Assembly (NCBI GenBank): GCA_001931875.2
Contig: MSJH02000674.1
Location: 60,851-124,850, forward strand
Reading direction: 5' to 3'
Length of the DNA stretch: 64,000 bases
Source: Byssochlamys sp. IMV 00236
Taxonomy: Eukaryota; Ascomycota; Eurotiomycetes; Eurotiales; Thermoascaceae
Below are positions 24,533-35,697 of the stretch, piece by piece; the stretch's first letter is position 1, and each line of letters opens with the position of its first letter. The notes under the pieces are model-generated. The model was not told the origin of the DNA. It did no database searches and saw only the letters and a list, made by a program, of their open reading frames with translations. The position numbers and the translations under genes are program-made.

Positions 24533-25014
24533 GGTGCTCTGGGATTATGGGCAAATCGATATCCAGTTACTTCCCAGGACATATATGGAGCGCGCAATGC
24601 GCATGGGTGGGGGCAATTCCTGGGCGTAGTTCGAGGCTCGTAGTTACAGTGTTGTCAACGTCGAAACGGAAGCTTCGTAAGCCTTTTCGGGTCGCGGATT
24701 AATTCTGCTGGATAGAGAAAACGGTCATAAACGAGCGACTGGGACCAAGAAGGCCATGGGTACGGTGGTACAAAGCAAGAGGACACCCTGGTCAGATTGC
24801 GCGTGTTTAAGTGCTTCCCGCCTCGTTGACGATGGGAAGAAGACGACGAGGCTAACTATGAGGTACCACCGCAGCCGCCCAGCCGCTCTTGGCGTGGGGA
24901 GTCCTGGCACGCGGAGCTCCGTCCCAGCTCACTCTCGACGACGTCCGGAGCTCGAGTTGCGAACACGATCGACTTTCTCAGACGTCTCTTCTCTCCTTAG
25001 TCTTTTCGCGCACG
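24533..25014. promoter_or_regulatory. Divergent promoter TMF-like / vma13
   Basis: 482 bp between divergent starts, GC-balanced. The part next to the V-ATPase start is pyrimidine-rich (TCTCTTCTCTCC), as often seen before fungal translation starts. Confidence 0.4.
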
Positions 25015-26564
25015 ATGTCGTTGGAGCCACCGACCTATCTCAGCTCCCTGGAGAACAACATCCGCGCGCGGCCAATCCCCTGGGAAGGTGCCGTCCGAGC
25101 TGGAAACATCACCGATGACCACCTAAAGAAGATCAAGGCGGTGGATAAGGTGCGCAAGGAGCAGCGGAAACAGACCGTGGAGGGTGATCTGAAAGGCTAT
25201 ACGACTCTGCTGGCCGGAGGTCCAGATGGCAAGAGTGTCTTGGAGACGGCGTCTCGCCGGACAGATATCGTCCAGTACATCCTAGTTCTGGCTACGGATC
25301 TGATCAATGGTATAGTGCCAGTAACAACGAGGTCTCGATCTATCTGCTAATTCGACGCTAATCACATCCGTTGTAGATGCACCATCACTTGCACCTGCAA
25401 TTGTTGCGCATCCCGATCCATACAAGCCGTTCCTCCCCCTTCTCCGTCACTCCACGAGCACGGAAGACCCGATACCTCTCCTCACCTCGACCTTCTTGAC
25501 AGCGCTTGTTTCCACCAGTTTAAAATCCTCGACAAAGTCTGCTGGACGAGACGAGGAGGCTCTTACGCAGCTCTACGCTTACCTCTCCACGCTCACCAAG
25601 AACCAGGATAGCGGACTGCAAGATATCGGCGTCCAAGGTTTCTCCGCATTACTCCAGACACAGCGGTCCAGAGAGATCTTTTGGAGTCAGAGGAAGGAGA
25701 CGGTAGACCCTTTGATTGAGATACTCCGTGCAGCTGCTGGTGCGAAAGAAACAGGTTCCACAACTCTGGGGGCGACGGGAAGCATCCGGAGTCTTGAACC
25801 CGGCATTGGAGGAGGCGTGGGACTGCAGCTTCTCTACCATGTCCTCCTTGTTCTTTGGCAATTAAGCTTTGCAGGTGAACTAGTGGGCGACGATCTGGAA
25901 TCGTAAGGACCCCGTACGCGATCGACGACAAACCATTCTAACGCTCTCCAGGGACCATGAATTCATTGCATTGTACACCCAATTGCTACGACTCTCTCCA
26001 AAAGAGAAGACCACTCGTCTACTCCTGGCTACGCTGAACAACTTGCTTTCTACGAACCGGACGACACTGCTGCCTGTGGCTGTGTTTGTCCGCCTCCCGG
26101 CACTACTCTCCAACCTGGGCGGTCGTCATTTGACGGACCCGGACCTGCTTGAGGACCTACAGTCACTGTCCGAGATGTTGGACGAGTACACGAAGACCCA
26201 GACGACGTTTGACCAGTACGCAGCCGAAGTGCAGTCCGGTCACCTGCGTTGGTCGCCGCCTCACCGCAACCCCACCTTCTGGAGAGAGAACGCACGTCGC
26301 ATTCTCGACGCCGATCGGGGTGCTCTGCCTAAGAAACTGGCGGAGATTCTGTCTAAGAGCTGGGACAATGACAAGCAGGTCCTGGCTATCGGATGTAACG
26401 ATGTGGGTAACCTCGTGAAGGAGGTCCCAGAAAGGCGCGCGCAACTGGAGAAACTGGGGTTAAAGACGAGGGTCATGGAACTGATGGCGGATTCAGACGA
26501 ATCGGTGAGATGGGAGAGTCTGAAAGCGGTCGGGGAGTGGCTGCGATATACCTTTGATAACTGA
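25015..26564 (+). CDS. vma13: V-type proton ATPase subunit H (Vma13)
   Basis: Regulatory subunit of the peripheral V1 sector; it couples V1 to Vo and silences free V1 (family knowledge). Three exons: 25015-25309, 25377-25902, 25952-26564; 477 residues, typical for the family. The protein is all-helical in appearance, as expected for the armadillo/HEAT fold. The strongest signature is the C-terminal domain: HLRWSPPHRNPTFWRENARR, then LAEILS, DNDKQVLAIGCNDVGNLVKE, and a final VRWESLKAVGEWL, which is the conserved V-ATPase H C-terminal block. Start at 25015 is the first ATG of the MSLEPPTYLSSLENNIRARP block; an upstream open stretch lacks conservation. Splice sites are GT-AG. Confidence 0.94.
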
Positions 26565-27514
26565 ACATCCGCGAGGGTTCCTGATTTTAAGTTGTTTTTT
26601 TTTTTTTCGCATGTGCATACGCTGGTCATCAGTCAGCAGTCGTTTCTTTGTCGCTAGAAGCTGTAATTATGTTAGAAGTTGAAACCTGGCATGTAACCAT
26701 ATATCCAGCGAATCCAGCTATGTTCAATCATCTGCAGAAGTGTTTCAGGTGAATATCAATACGCTTCGACGATGTCCATGCCCCGCCAATGATAGACCAA
26801 TACCCTTACTCTCTCCGGAGCGATTATTTCGTTCGCCACGGTTCGGGAGGTGAACGTGCTCAAGGGATCATCGGCTCCGCCACGAGCAGTTAATTAATTA
26901 GTTAAGCCCCGACCCTGAACCCCGAAAGTGAGGGCGTGCTCGCATTGGGCGACAAGTTCACTGCCTTACGAGTCGGAGTATCTAGGGGGATAGATACGGA
27001 GTAGATAGCCCAGAATAATCATATCCGATTTTCTTCAGATGAAGTCATAAGGGGTAAAGTGCTCTGTGGAGAGTTAGTAGTATAGTAACTATAGTATAGT
27101 ATAGTACTACTACCGCGTAATGCTCTGATCACAATCCGTCCGTTAGTTTCCTGCAAATCCGGGTGAACAGTGGATAATCATCTTAGGCAAGGTGGGGGGT
27201 TGAGGATGCGAAGGTTTAGCAGCTCAAGCACGAACCATCCGCAGTGCCACTGAACGCTTATCTTTTTCGATGCTTAACTAACCCCCCTTCCCCGATGGGC
27301 CTCTGCCTCAGAAACGAGTCCTCGCGGCTGGACAATCCGCTGTTTGCTCCAGGTTGAGCCGAGCTTCTTCTCGTGTCATCTATCTTGAACCTGAGGACGC
27401 TGGAGTTCCCTTCGACTTCTTAACTCCAACCAGAAGAAAGCAGTGCCTAACGACGGCAGTGCGGAGCGGAGAGGAACCTAACTTCCCCTCCCCCGACGGA
27501 CCAACTGCGTTCCC
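26565..27514. other. Intergenic with TATAG repeats
   Basis: 950 bp without a gene. A T run at 26597-26607 follows the V-ATPase gene. Short TATAG/TAC tandem repeats lie at about 27077-27113. The right half is the promoter region of the Zn2Cys6 gene. Confidence 0.45.
27077..27113. repeat. TATAG/TAC tandem repeat tract
   Basis: Imperfect units of TATAG followed by a triple TAC. Low-complexity sequence; no function visible. Confidence 0.6.
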
Positions 27515-29128
27515 ATGTCGCGATCTTTCACGGGGTGCAAGAGATGTAAAGCCCGGCGGCAGAAATGCGACGAACAGCGACCGGAGTGTGGACGGTGCAA
27601 GGCCGCAGGAATCCAGTGCAAGTATGCCATGCAACTGCAGTGGGGAGGCCGTGCGTTTTCACGATCAAGATTCGGCGCGTGTGTGGGCAATGGCGGAATG
27701 CAGAGACTTGGTGAGTTTAAACCGGAGGGGAAAATATAAGAGTTCTAGAACAATAATGATTACTGACGTCGAGTTATCATTAACTTACATCCAGAATACT
27801 CTCCCGGTGAATTCGTGTACACGACTACGAAATCCCCATCTCCCACATCCTCCAAAGTGACCTTGGCGAGGGAAATTGACCCTTTCTCATCACTACCGTC
27901 GGAGCAAAGGGCGTTGCTTCAGCATTTCATCCGCGATGCTTCCCGTGTCACCTCTTGTCACCCGGGCATGCAGAGGGATATCTGCAGGATGATCGTTCCG
28001 ATGGCCTTGCAGACTCCTTCCCTACTATATGCGACTACGGCTTTATCAGCGATACATCTGCAAGCTTTGAGCAATCAATCCGACAGAGTCAAAACAGCAC
28101 CCGATATTGCTAGATTGATGGCACGCAGCTTAGAGCATTTCCGGATTGAGCTTCAGGACCCCAGCTTAAAGGGTTCAGACGCACTTTTGGCAACGGCACG
28201 CACCTTGTGTCTAGCCGAGATACACTCGGGGGCCATACACCCGAATACGTGGAGAGCACATATTGAAGGCGCCAAGGCGTTGATGAGCGCTTCAGACAGT
28301 AGTCCGGATTCCCCGCAGAAGGCCAATGAATCTTTTCGCAGGTACCTGAATCGCTGGTACAGGTCCATAGTATCCCTGACGGCGTTGAACGGCAATGGTC
28401 CTCCAATTGGAGACGCGGATGCGAAGGCGTTGGCCATTCCAAGCAAGTCTGAGGGGCCCGATTACCTCGACGATTACTGGGGATTCACTGTGCACCTTGC
28501 AGATATCTTCCGTCAAATTGGCGCCGTAGCATGGAGAAGGCATCAGAGCACGGCTGCTGATGGAAAGTTGATCAAATTTGATGAGGAAGACTTCCAAGAA
28601 GAGGCCTCCTCTCTAGAAACTTCTGTCCGGCGCTTGATTGATAGAGACGCGGATTCCAAGCCCACATTCTACCCCGGTGTGGTGGAGGGTCTGTCAGCGG
28701 ACACCATCCAGCAATTTATGCTCTGCAACGAAGCCTTCCAGCATACGGCCCTGATCCACATCCACCGTCGCATACGAAAGGCGCCTGCATGGGCGCCGGA
28801 AGTCCAGCAATCGGTGAAGAGAATATTGGAGTGCACGTCTCAGATCACTCCTGCCACCGGACTGAGTCCCTGGGTCATGCTCACTACCCCTATGTTCACA
28901 GCAGGCTGCGAAGCGCTTGGAAAAGACAGAGAGGAATTCAAGAAATTACTCACCTCTTTGCATGATACGGTCAGGATACCGAATGTCCTCCAGTCTCTGA
29001 GGTTCTTGGAATTGTATTGGGCGAATGATCAGACCAGCGAAGATGAAGATTGGAGCCACTTCCTAGGTAAGCATGAACAAACACTCTTGCCTCCAGATGC
29101 CGTCGCTTGGTTTTCAGTTTGCGGCTGA
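27515..29128 (+). CDS. Zn2Cys6 transcription factor with fungal TF domain
   Basis: Binuclear zinc cluster regulator, nuclear. Two exons: 27515-27710 and 27795-29128; 509 residues. The zinc cluster is at residues 8-35 with spacing C-x2-C-x6-C-x6-C-x2-C-x6-C (CKRC ... KC ... EC ... RC ... QC), preceded by the usual SFTGCKRCKARR. A Ser/Thr-rich linker leads into a helical region beginning DPFSSLPSEQRALLQHF and SLLYATTALSAIHLQAL, which resembles the Fungal_trans_2-type (DUF3468) domain. Target genes cannot be named. The neighbours (V-ATPase, HRI1-like) do not suggest a pathway; the P450 about 3 kb downstream is the nearest possible target but there is no cluster around it. Confidence 0.88.
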
Positions 29129-29471
29129 CACCTCTCCAGACCGCATGAGTTTCGACTTCATCCCTTACTGAAAGGGGCTATGACCACGATTCAATGTGTC
29201 ACTAAAATTTTCAAACATGATACCAATTCTTTGCGTACTGTGACGGTTTACATGTGGAGTACGTTGGAGTAGAATTCCCTCTGGTGAATTCAATGGCGCC
29301 GACATAAGGAGTTTATGACCTATGGAAGAGTTGAATATCTTGGTTTCTGTCACGTCTCTGGGTGCTTTTGCCCTTTTCTCTCGCTTATATATACATATTA
29401 TATGTCTCCATATGCAGCAATATATTCATGCTAATACCATCCTATACCGTAGCAAGGACCTCAGTAGTACG
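29129..29471. other. Convergent intergenic region
   Basis: 343 bp between convergent 3' ends; a TATATA-rich stretch near 29385-29430. No gene seen. Confidence 0.4.
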
Positions 29472-30477
29472 TCAAGAAGTCTCTGAAACCCTCCGACCAT
29501 ACTCAAAAGCCCGTACTTTATATTTCTGCCCGTTCACGTCCACAATACAACCTTCCTTTTTCCAATCATCACCGCCTTCTCCTTGAAACTTGCCATCCGC
29601 CTGCATACTCAGCGCTGGCAGCTGATCTCCCTCATCTCCAACCACATACATTACCCTCCACTTCCCAGAACCGCCATCTTCACCTTTAGTCCATTCCTCT
29701 CTCCTCGCCATCACCGGACCTCCGCTCTTCGTCACTTTTCTCTTCCCATCCTGGCCTATTCCCCACCTATGTATCTGTTCCTGCCGCAAAGCAACATACG
29801 TATTTGCAATCCGTCCAAGGAAATCCTTGACGAGACGCTTCTCTTCAACTTCATCACCATCGTCCTCTTCATCAACAGACACCAGGATCCAAGCTTGAGG
29901 CTTGTCGGTATCAGACTCATCTTCAGGGGCTTCCCGGGACTGCAGTTCGCGCCATACTTCCTCGTACTCAGTGACAGGCGCACCTGGTACGTCTGGACGA
30001 GGCATGCTGCCCGTCTCCAGATCGTCACCGTTAGGTAACTTGGAGAACGTCCCCAGGTCAGAGGACGAGAATTCGCCGTGTGAGTCGAGTTCGTGTGTGA
30101 ATAGGACTTTGGCTATAACCATCGAATCAATATAGTGCATATTAGATATGAGTGCTTATAAAAGTGAGCGAGGCGATTCAGCATGTAAGATCTTGTCCCA
30201 TTTCCCCACTTCCAGATGTAAGGATGGTATATAGCTCTCAACGTCAAGAATATCAGAAGAGATAAACAATAAACTCACCCGGTTCATCACTCTCCACTAT
30301 CCTCTCTCCCGCAATCGCCCAATCGATTTTCCCCGTACGTTTATCCATCCGTAGATCGACATACCATTTCCCCACCGACAGTACAATGGTATCAGTATTC
30401 TCGAACGCAGGCTCAGGAACCCAGCGCAGAGAAACCCGCGTTGAGAGACGGGCTGTAGGGAACTCTATTGGATCCAT
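29472..30477 (-). CDS. HRI1-family protein
   Basis: Fungal relative of yeast Hri1, a non-essential protein of two lipocalin-like beta barrels whose role is unclear. Two exons: 30477-30279 and 30112-29472; 279 residues. The first half shows RVSLRWVPEP, IVLSVGKWYVDLRMDK and IDWAIAGERI, matching the first barrel start of the family; then FTHELDSHGEF, GTFSKLPNGDDLETGSMPRP and a TEYEEVWREL block. The second half has FLGRIANTYVALRQEQ and ends with a strand pair VNGQKYKVRAFEYGRRV. An acidic insert (EEDDGDEVEE) separates the halves. Start 30477 is the first ATG. The assignment rests on motif order recalled from family members, not on a search. Confidence 0.7.
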
Positions 30478-31364
30478 GTCTTCTATGTATATTTTTGTTG
30501 ATAAATCCTAGAGCATAGGAGCAGACAGACTTTTCGGTCTGGGGATGTGATGTCGGAATATATTCATGCACTGTTTATGTATTTGCTTTCTCAAGTCGTC
30601 CTGCTGATCGCTCAGTATGTATATTCTAGTAACGAGACATATCTGGATACTCAAAAGAGCAGATGGACAAATGGTGAGGATTGTAGATTTGCCCCATACC
30701 TATACGTTCACGGTGCGATTAGATTCCGGCAACGGGACGGTGGTAATTTTTAGTCGGAATTAAATAAGTCTCAGAAGATCAATTCTGGTATCTTAAAATC
30801 GTTTTCGACTCGTTGGTAGTGATAGTAGGTGATTTATCTATCTATCTGTCGTTGTAGTCGGGGGATCTCATTATGTAAACCTTATCGGACTAAGCGCGTC
30901 CCCAACCCCAGCCCCGCATTTTGTGATGGAGTACATGATAGTACATAATGATCATTGTTAACTAGTCGTTGGAATGTTGCCTAGTACTACGTGCTGCTGG
31001 ATCTTGCGCTTCTGGATATTTTGTTGTTTTAAGGGTATCTCTTGGTTCAGAGGTTATGCAAAGCATATGCTTCCTATGGGCATATGTATATATATTCGAA
31101 GCTACGTGCTGATTATTTTCAGAATTTATATTTTAGGGGTTGTCGAATCGTAAATGGCATGGAAGCAATGGCGTTATTTGAACCTCCTGGCCAGTGGATG
31201 GGTTGCTATTTATCCCCTACATACAAAGAACCCAGATCTGAAGGACCTGTCCTATGTTTAGGATCTGCTGCAAATGGATGATATGACAGATCGCCATCAC
31301 GCTTCTTTGTCCGCCCACATAGATGCCAGAGGACGATATACTACTTGATCAGAATAGAACTGTA
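30478..31364. other. Intergenic, AT-rich
   Basis: 887 bp without a supported gene. AT-rich with TATATA runs near 31085. Contains the HRI1-like promoter on the left and the P450 3' flank on the right. Confidence 0.4.
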
Positions 31365-33085
31365 CTAGATACCTACTTTTCCTTCGTAAGGAGTGAATAT
31401 CAATTTGCAGGTCTGGTCTTTGGGTCTCGCGGATATGATCTGGTCATCTATATCCATACTCCCATGCATGTCTGGTGCGACTTCGGTCTTGAATCGAGAA
31501 TATACTTCTCGGAGGAGGATTTTCATCTCGACGAGAGCAAGGCTATTCATTAAATATCTGTCAGCATGATTACTTGAGACATAAAGCTGAAGGGAGTAAG
31601 TAACCTACTTCTTCCCGGTACATCCTCGAGCTCCAGTGGAAAATGCAAAGAAAAGCCTATTCCTTTCGCTGGCTCCATCGGGATCCAGCCACCGTTCTGG
31701 AAAGAAGATATCAGGGCGTGGAAAGACTTTCTCGTTCAGTCTGTGAACAGAATAAGGCTGGCAGCTGACGATGGTCCCTCCGGGGATATGATAACCATCT
31801 ATCATGCATCCGCCCTTGGGTACATATCGTGGGAAAGACATTGGAATCGGCGGCGCTAGTCGCAAAGCTTCCTTGACGACTGCGTCCAGGTATGGCAGAT
31901 CTTGCAAAGTGGTATCTGCAAATGCCCCGCTCACTTCGAGATGTAAACGTTCTTGAACGTGACTGTTATGCGGCTGGGAGAGTTCCCACATCAGGAAACA
32001 TAGTCCGTCCCCAGTGGTGTCGATACCTGCAGCCATATGATCTTTACATTCCGCCGCAACTTGAATGTTATGGAGCCCATTATCTTTGCTAAGTAGCCGC
32101 CTGACTAAACTATACTCGTCGGCACTGGGACCTTCTTCGACTTTGTCGAGGACATACTGATCTGACTTGGGCGATAGCCTTGGCAAGAGGAATTTAGGGA
32201 AATACGGTTCCAACCCTGGAAGGTAGTGCGCAAGTAGGTTTTCCGTCGGATTGTTAGTCATTCTTTCATGTAGAGGAGATAGATTTGTGACATACTCTGT
32301 AGACTATTGTGATAAGTAAGCTCTTCCATGAGCTCGAAGTCTTTAACACTGGTCAATGAGTGGGTTCCTCCAGGACTGAACATGAATTGCGTCACACAAT
32401 CCAATGCATAGCAGTGTAGGAGTACCTATCAATAAGCCTATCAGCAGCTGCATAGTATGTGCGTCAGAATTGCTGCATACATAGACGTCGACGCTAGTCC
32501 CACTCGTCTCCATGCATTTTCTGACGAATTCAATAGCATTCTTCTGAATACTCGCTATTGAGTCCTTGCGCATGATATTGGTCAGGGAATATCGATCTGC
32601 AAAACATCGCTTTCGCTGGCTGTGCTGTTCTGCTCGTTACAACAGGAAATACTCGTAGCCTTGAGAGGGAGATACGAACATCCTTCTTCCCCAAAGTCGA
32701 GAACATGGTCCTTATCATTCATTGGTTATCTGACTTCTAGTCATTGTTTAGAATGAAAAATAAACACTCACTTTTCACCGAATTGTGCAAACAGATTGTA
32801 TAGTTCTGTCCTGTCATATCCGCTCCCTCCGGAGGCATAGATTTCTTTAACAGCCTCAAGACTGGTGAAGGATACCTCATTAGGACTCAATCGGACAACA
32901 GGTCCATATTTCTTGTGTAGTTCATGGATATAAAGCCGTCGATTGGCGGAGAATTCATGATACTTGATCCATATCGATGTGACGTTGGTGATGAGCGGAC
33001 CGGGAAGTGCTGTGAGCGGGGATCGAAGCCATCTGAGTATGAGAGCCGCGACGACGACAATAGCCACTGCCCAAATGGACAACAT
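31365..33085 (-). CDS. Cytochrome P450 monooxygenase
   Basis: Membrane-anchored P450, substrate unknown. Six exons fit: 33085-32772, 32710-32680, 32624-32481, 32425-32296, 32215-31609, 31557-31365; 472 residues, slightly short. Residues 2-20 form one membrane anchor (LSIWAVAIVVVAALILRWL), followed by the LPGP hinge. Visible signatures: KKYGPVVRLSPNEVSF, the helix C region (GKKDHSQRKRCFADRYS), I-helix AGIDTT, K-helix ExxR (EALR), the PERF-like FFPERWLDPDG and heme loop FSTGARGCTG with the Cys ligand. Exon 2 is only 31 nt. Intron 4 uses the acceptor at 32216; the earlier ATG-containing stretch reads as open but has a perfect GACTAAC branch site and so belongs to the intron. The family resembles benzoate-4-monooxygenase-like and trichothecene-type P450s. 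No biosynthetic core enzyme is nearby. Confidence 0.88.
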
Positions 33086-35697
33086 GGTGGTATTACAGCT
33101 GTAGATCGTCGCAATGATATGTGTTCGTTTTTTGATTATTGAATGAGTTATTCGAGATATGAGTTGCTGATACGAAGGGTGCGCGGGGAAACTTTACAGT
33201 TATTTCTTTATCATGAATCTTATCTAACTAACTAATCCCCTCCCAAGCCTCTTTTCGTGCAAGCTCACCAAACGCGTAGAAAATTCTAAAAATGAAGCTG
33301 GAGAATATTCATTCCCCCCCTTTTATTCCACATATTACTAGTTATAAGCAGCTTCTGCGTATCTTTTCGTATGCCTTTTAAGATCCTCAGGCTGGACTGT
33401 GGGTGTTGACTGATAAGGGACCGTCGGATGTACCGCCTGCGATGAAGATGCCAGCAATGCACACACATAGAGGTGGAAATGATATTCAAATCTACCCTTT
33501 GTATATTGGAATACGTATAAATCCAAGACTACAAATATTGACGCCTGAACACTACTGTTATAGAAGTAATCGCACTGAGAAACACCACGACAAAAACTGT
33601 ATTATAGAGACAGTTCAATGCTCTAAATAGAGGAAAAGGCACTAGGAGATGGCCACAAGTACACTTGTCGAGTCAATTGTGATAATCGTCGACTCGAGTA
33701 TGAAGTTTCTCAGGTAGGTCAGCTGGTCCGCCATAGGGTCCGACACCTAGACGACACCTGTTAAGTAAAGGCCAGAAGCTGTCCAGGTTGACCATATGGC
33801 ATAGGGAGAGCTGTCTAAGAGGAATCCTTGCGAGATGCGTCATTGAATGGCGCGTGGACAGTTTGTCTTTAGAAGTAAGTAGTTACAGTCAAGCCATGGC
33901 AGGAGTTACTTTGAGCTGATATTGGTTCGCACCACAAGTAGCACTACTTTCTCATTTCCACTATAGCTTCTGATTTATTGAACCCCTTAACATCTACTGA
34001 GTACTGCTCAGTCCGCTCAGCATGCTCGCGACGGATAGGACATAGACATGAACTTGCCGCGTTAGATCTCCAGGTTCTCCACATGGTCTAAGTAAATGGT
34101 GCGCACGAACCACGTAGCCTAAGCATGTCAATCCGCTAGAGTATGGTATGGTTCTCTTAATCTCCGCTCACCGTTTTGTCGATCATCCATGAGGGCGCTT
34201 TCCTCAGCGCCTTAGGCTCTTCAGATCCAAGACAGGCATCCCATGGCAACATGAAGGGCGCTGCTTGGAGATCTCTAATCCTTTCTGCACGGAGAAATTA
34301 GCACCTGGGGCATTGTTTCTAACGCGACGATCTCAAACGGCAGTTGACTCGGATGGACTCAGTCTGATTCTGCTTTGACCATCTGAAACGGCTGGCATCT
34401 GAGATCAAAGGTGCACAGATATCTACTTGTGGTCCGTGGGAACGCAACTAGATTCCTAGACGGATGGACGACGGCACGGGGTCATAGTTCTCATTACTGT
34501 TCTAATTAGGAACATTTTGTCGAGTAAGCTCGATGCCATATTATTATTTGTTATGATTGATCGATCTCTCTCGTGTCCTGGGAGGTACTAGTATCTACTC
34601 CGTACTCAGGATGTCCTTCGATATCTGTTTATACTTTGGCTACTGTCTAGCTGTCTTTAGTGCAACCTGCATGTCAATCAACCTTCAGACCCTGGATTCA
34701 GTCGACACCAAGACAAGAAGAAGAAGAATAATAATGGCCTCACACTGGCCACAGAGCCATAATCTTCAGTCCAGGGTCTGCTGGAACCTCCTTGCCCACG
34801 CTAAACGAACACAAGCACGGGGCGATTACGCATCTACTCGTTATTTCTGGACGAGAGACACCGGAGGGCGGCAAGTCAAATTGGCAGGCGGCGCTAGGGA
34901 GGGCAAACCATAGACTGGCAAACGGGCGTACCTTGCTGCTCCTGAAATGGACTCTGCTGTCTCTGCACTCTGTCTGGCTCTACCCCTGAAGCTAAACTGA
35001 TAGCGTTGCGCCTGGCTGCTCTCGTGGATGGACATGGCGATAACCTCCAGCTCCATTCTGCACCATTGAACGCAAACCACTCAGGACTACCTCGTGCAGC
35101 TGACGCTGCGACCACCGAACTGGTCCCGACAGAGTGAACTTACTCGAACTTACTCGCAACCCCCCCCCAGCGCTGAAAATAGACATTCAATATATCTCGA
35201 ACCCGGCCAATCCGTGGCCGTGAAGATGGTGCCTGGACCAGAGTCGAGATCGCCATGTTTTACTCAGAACCATACACCACTACACCGAAAGTTGGTGTCC
35301 TTGCAGAGTTAGCAGCTAGTGTTTTCAGGGCATCTGGCGCGGAGAGGGCTCGATGCCTCCAGTTGCTTGGACCTACCGACGACTGTTATCGGTGCTCTCG
35401 ACGGGCCATCCTGCTGTTTCGGCGGTAGAGACGTTGTCGATCAAAGCCTCTCCCAGCCGGACCGGTTGGTTCTCCATGCCTTTTCTATGCCGCCCCGGTC
35501 CCACCACGCTTACTCCAACGAACCATAATGGCCTGGCCGGGATGGTGTCTGGCCCGTGTCGCCAATCTTCTCCTTCTCCTTTTTTCGTCGACATCGCTTG
35601 TTCATGGCGCGTGCGACTTTCCCCTGCTGGCAATCATGAAGGTGACGATCGAGAACCATTAGCTGTTACCATACTTGCCTGAGATACCCTGGCTACA
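33086..35697. other. 2.6 kb gap; possible gene remnant near 34 kb
   Basis: Longest gap in the gene-rich part. The left end is the P450 promoter and the right 500 bp is probably the leader of the coiled-coil gene. A minus-strand coding-like remnant near 34010-34298 is listed separately. No intact gene or tRNA was seen. Confidence 0.4.
34010..34298 (-). pseudogene. Possible decayed coding fragment
   Basis: Two minus-strand segments (34298-34172 and 34118 to about 34010) read like protein when a 53-nt GT-AG intron (GTGAGC to TTAG) is removed. They give RAERIRDLQAAPFMLPWDA, then a charged stretch, IDKT joined in phase to ATWFVRTIYLDHVENLEI. The frame then meets TAA, and later TGA codons, and is preceded by another stop. 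Aromatic- and charge-rich composition without internal stops over about 60 codons is the only support. The family is not recognised; chance is a real alternative. Confidence 0.3.

Noticed and set aside
27515..33085. Biosynthetic gene cluster (Zn2Cys6 regulator plus P450)
   Set aside because: Only the two genes, separated by an HRI1-like gene; no core synthase, transporter or other tailoring enzyme.
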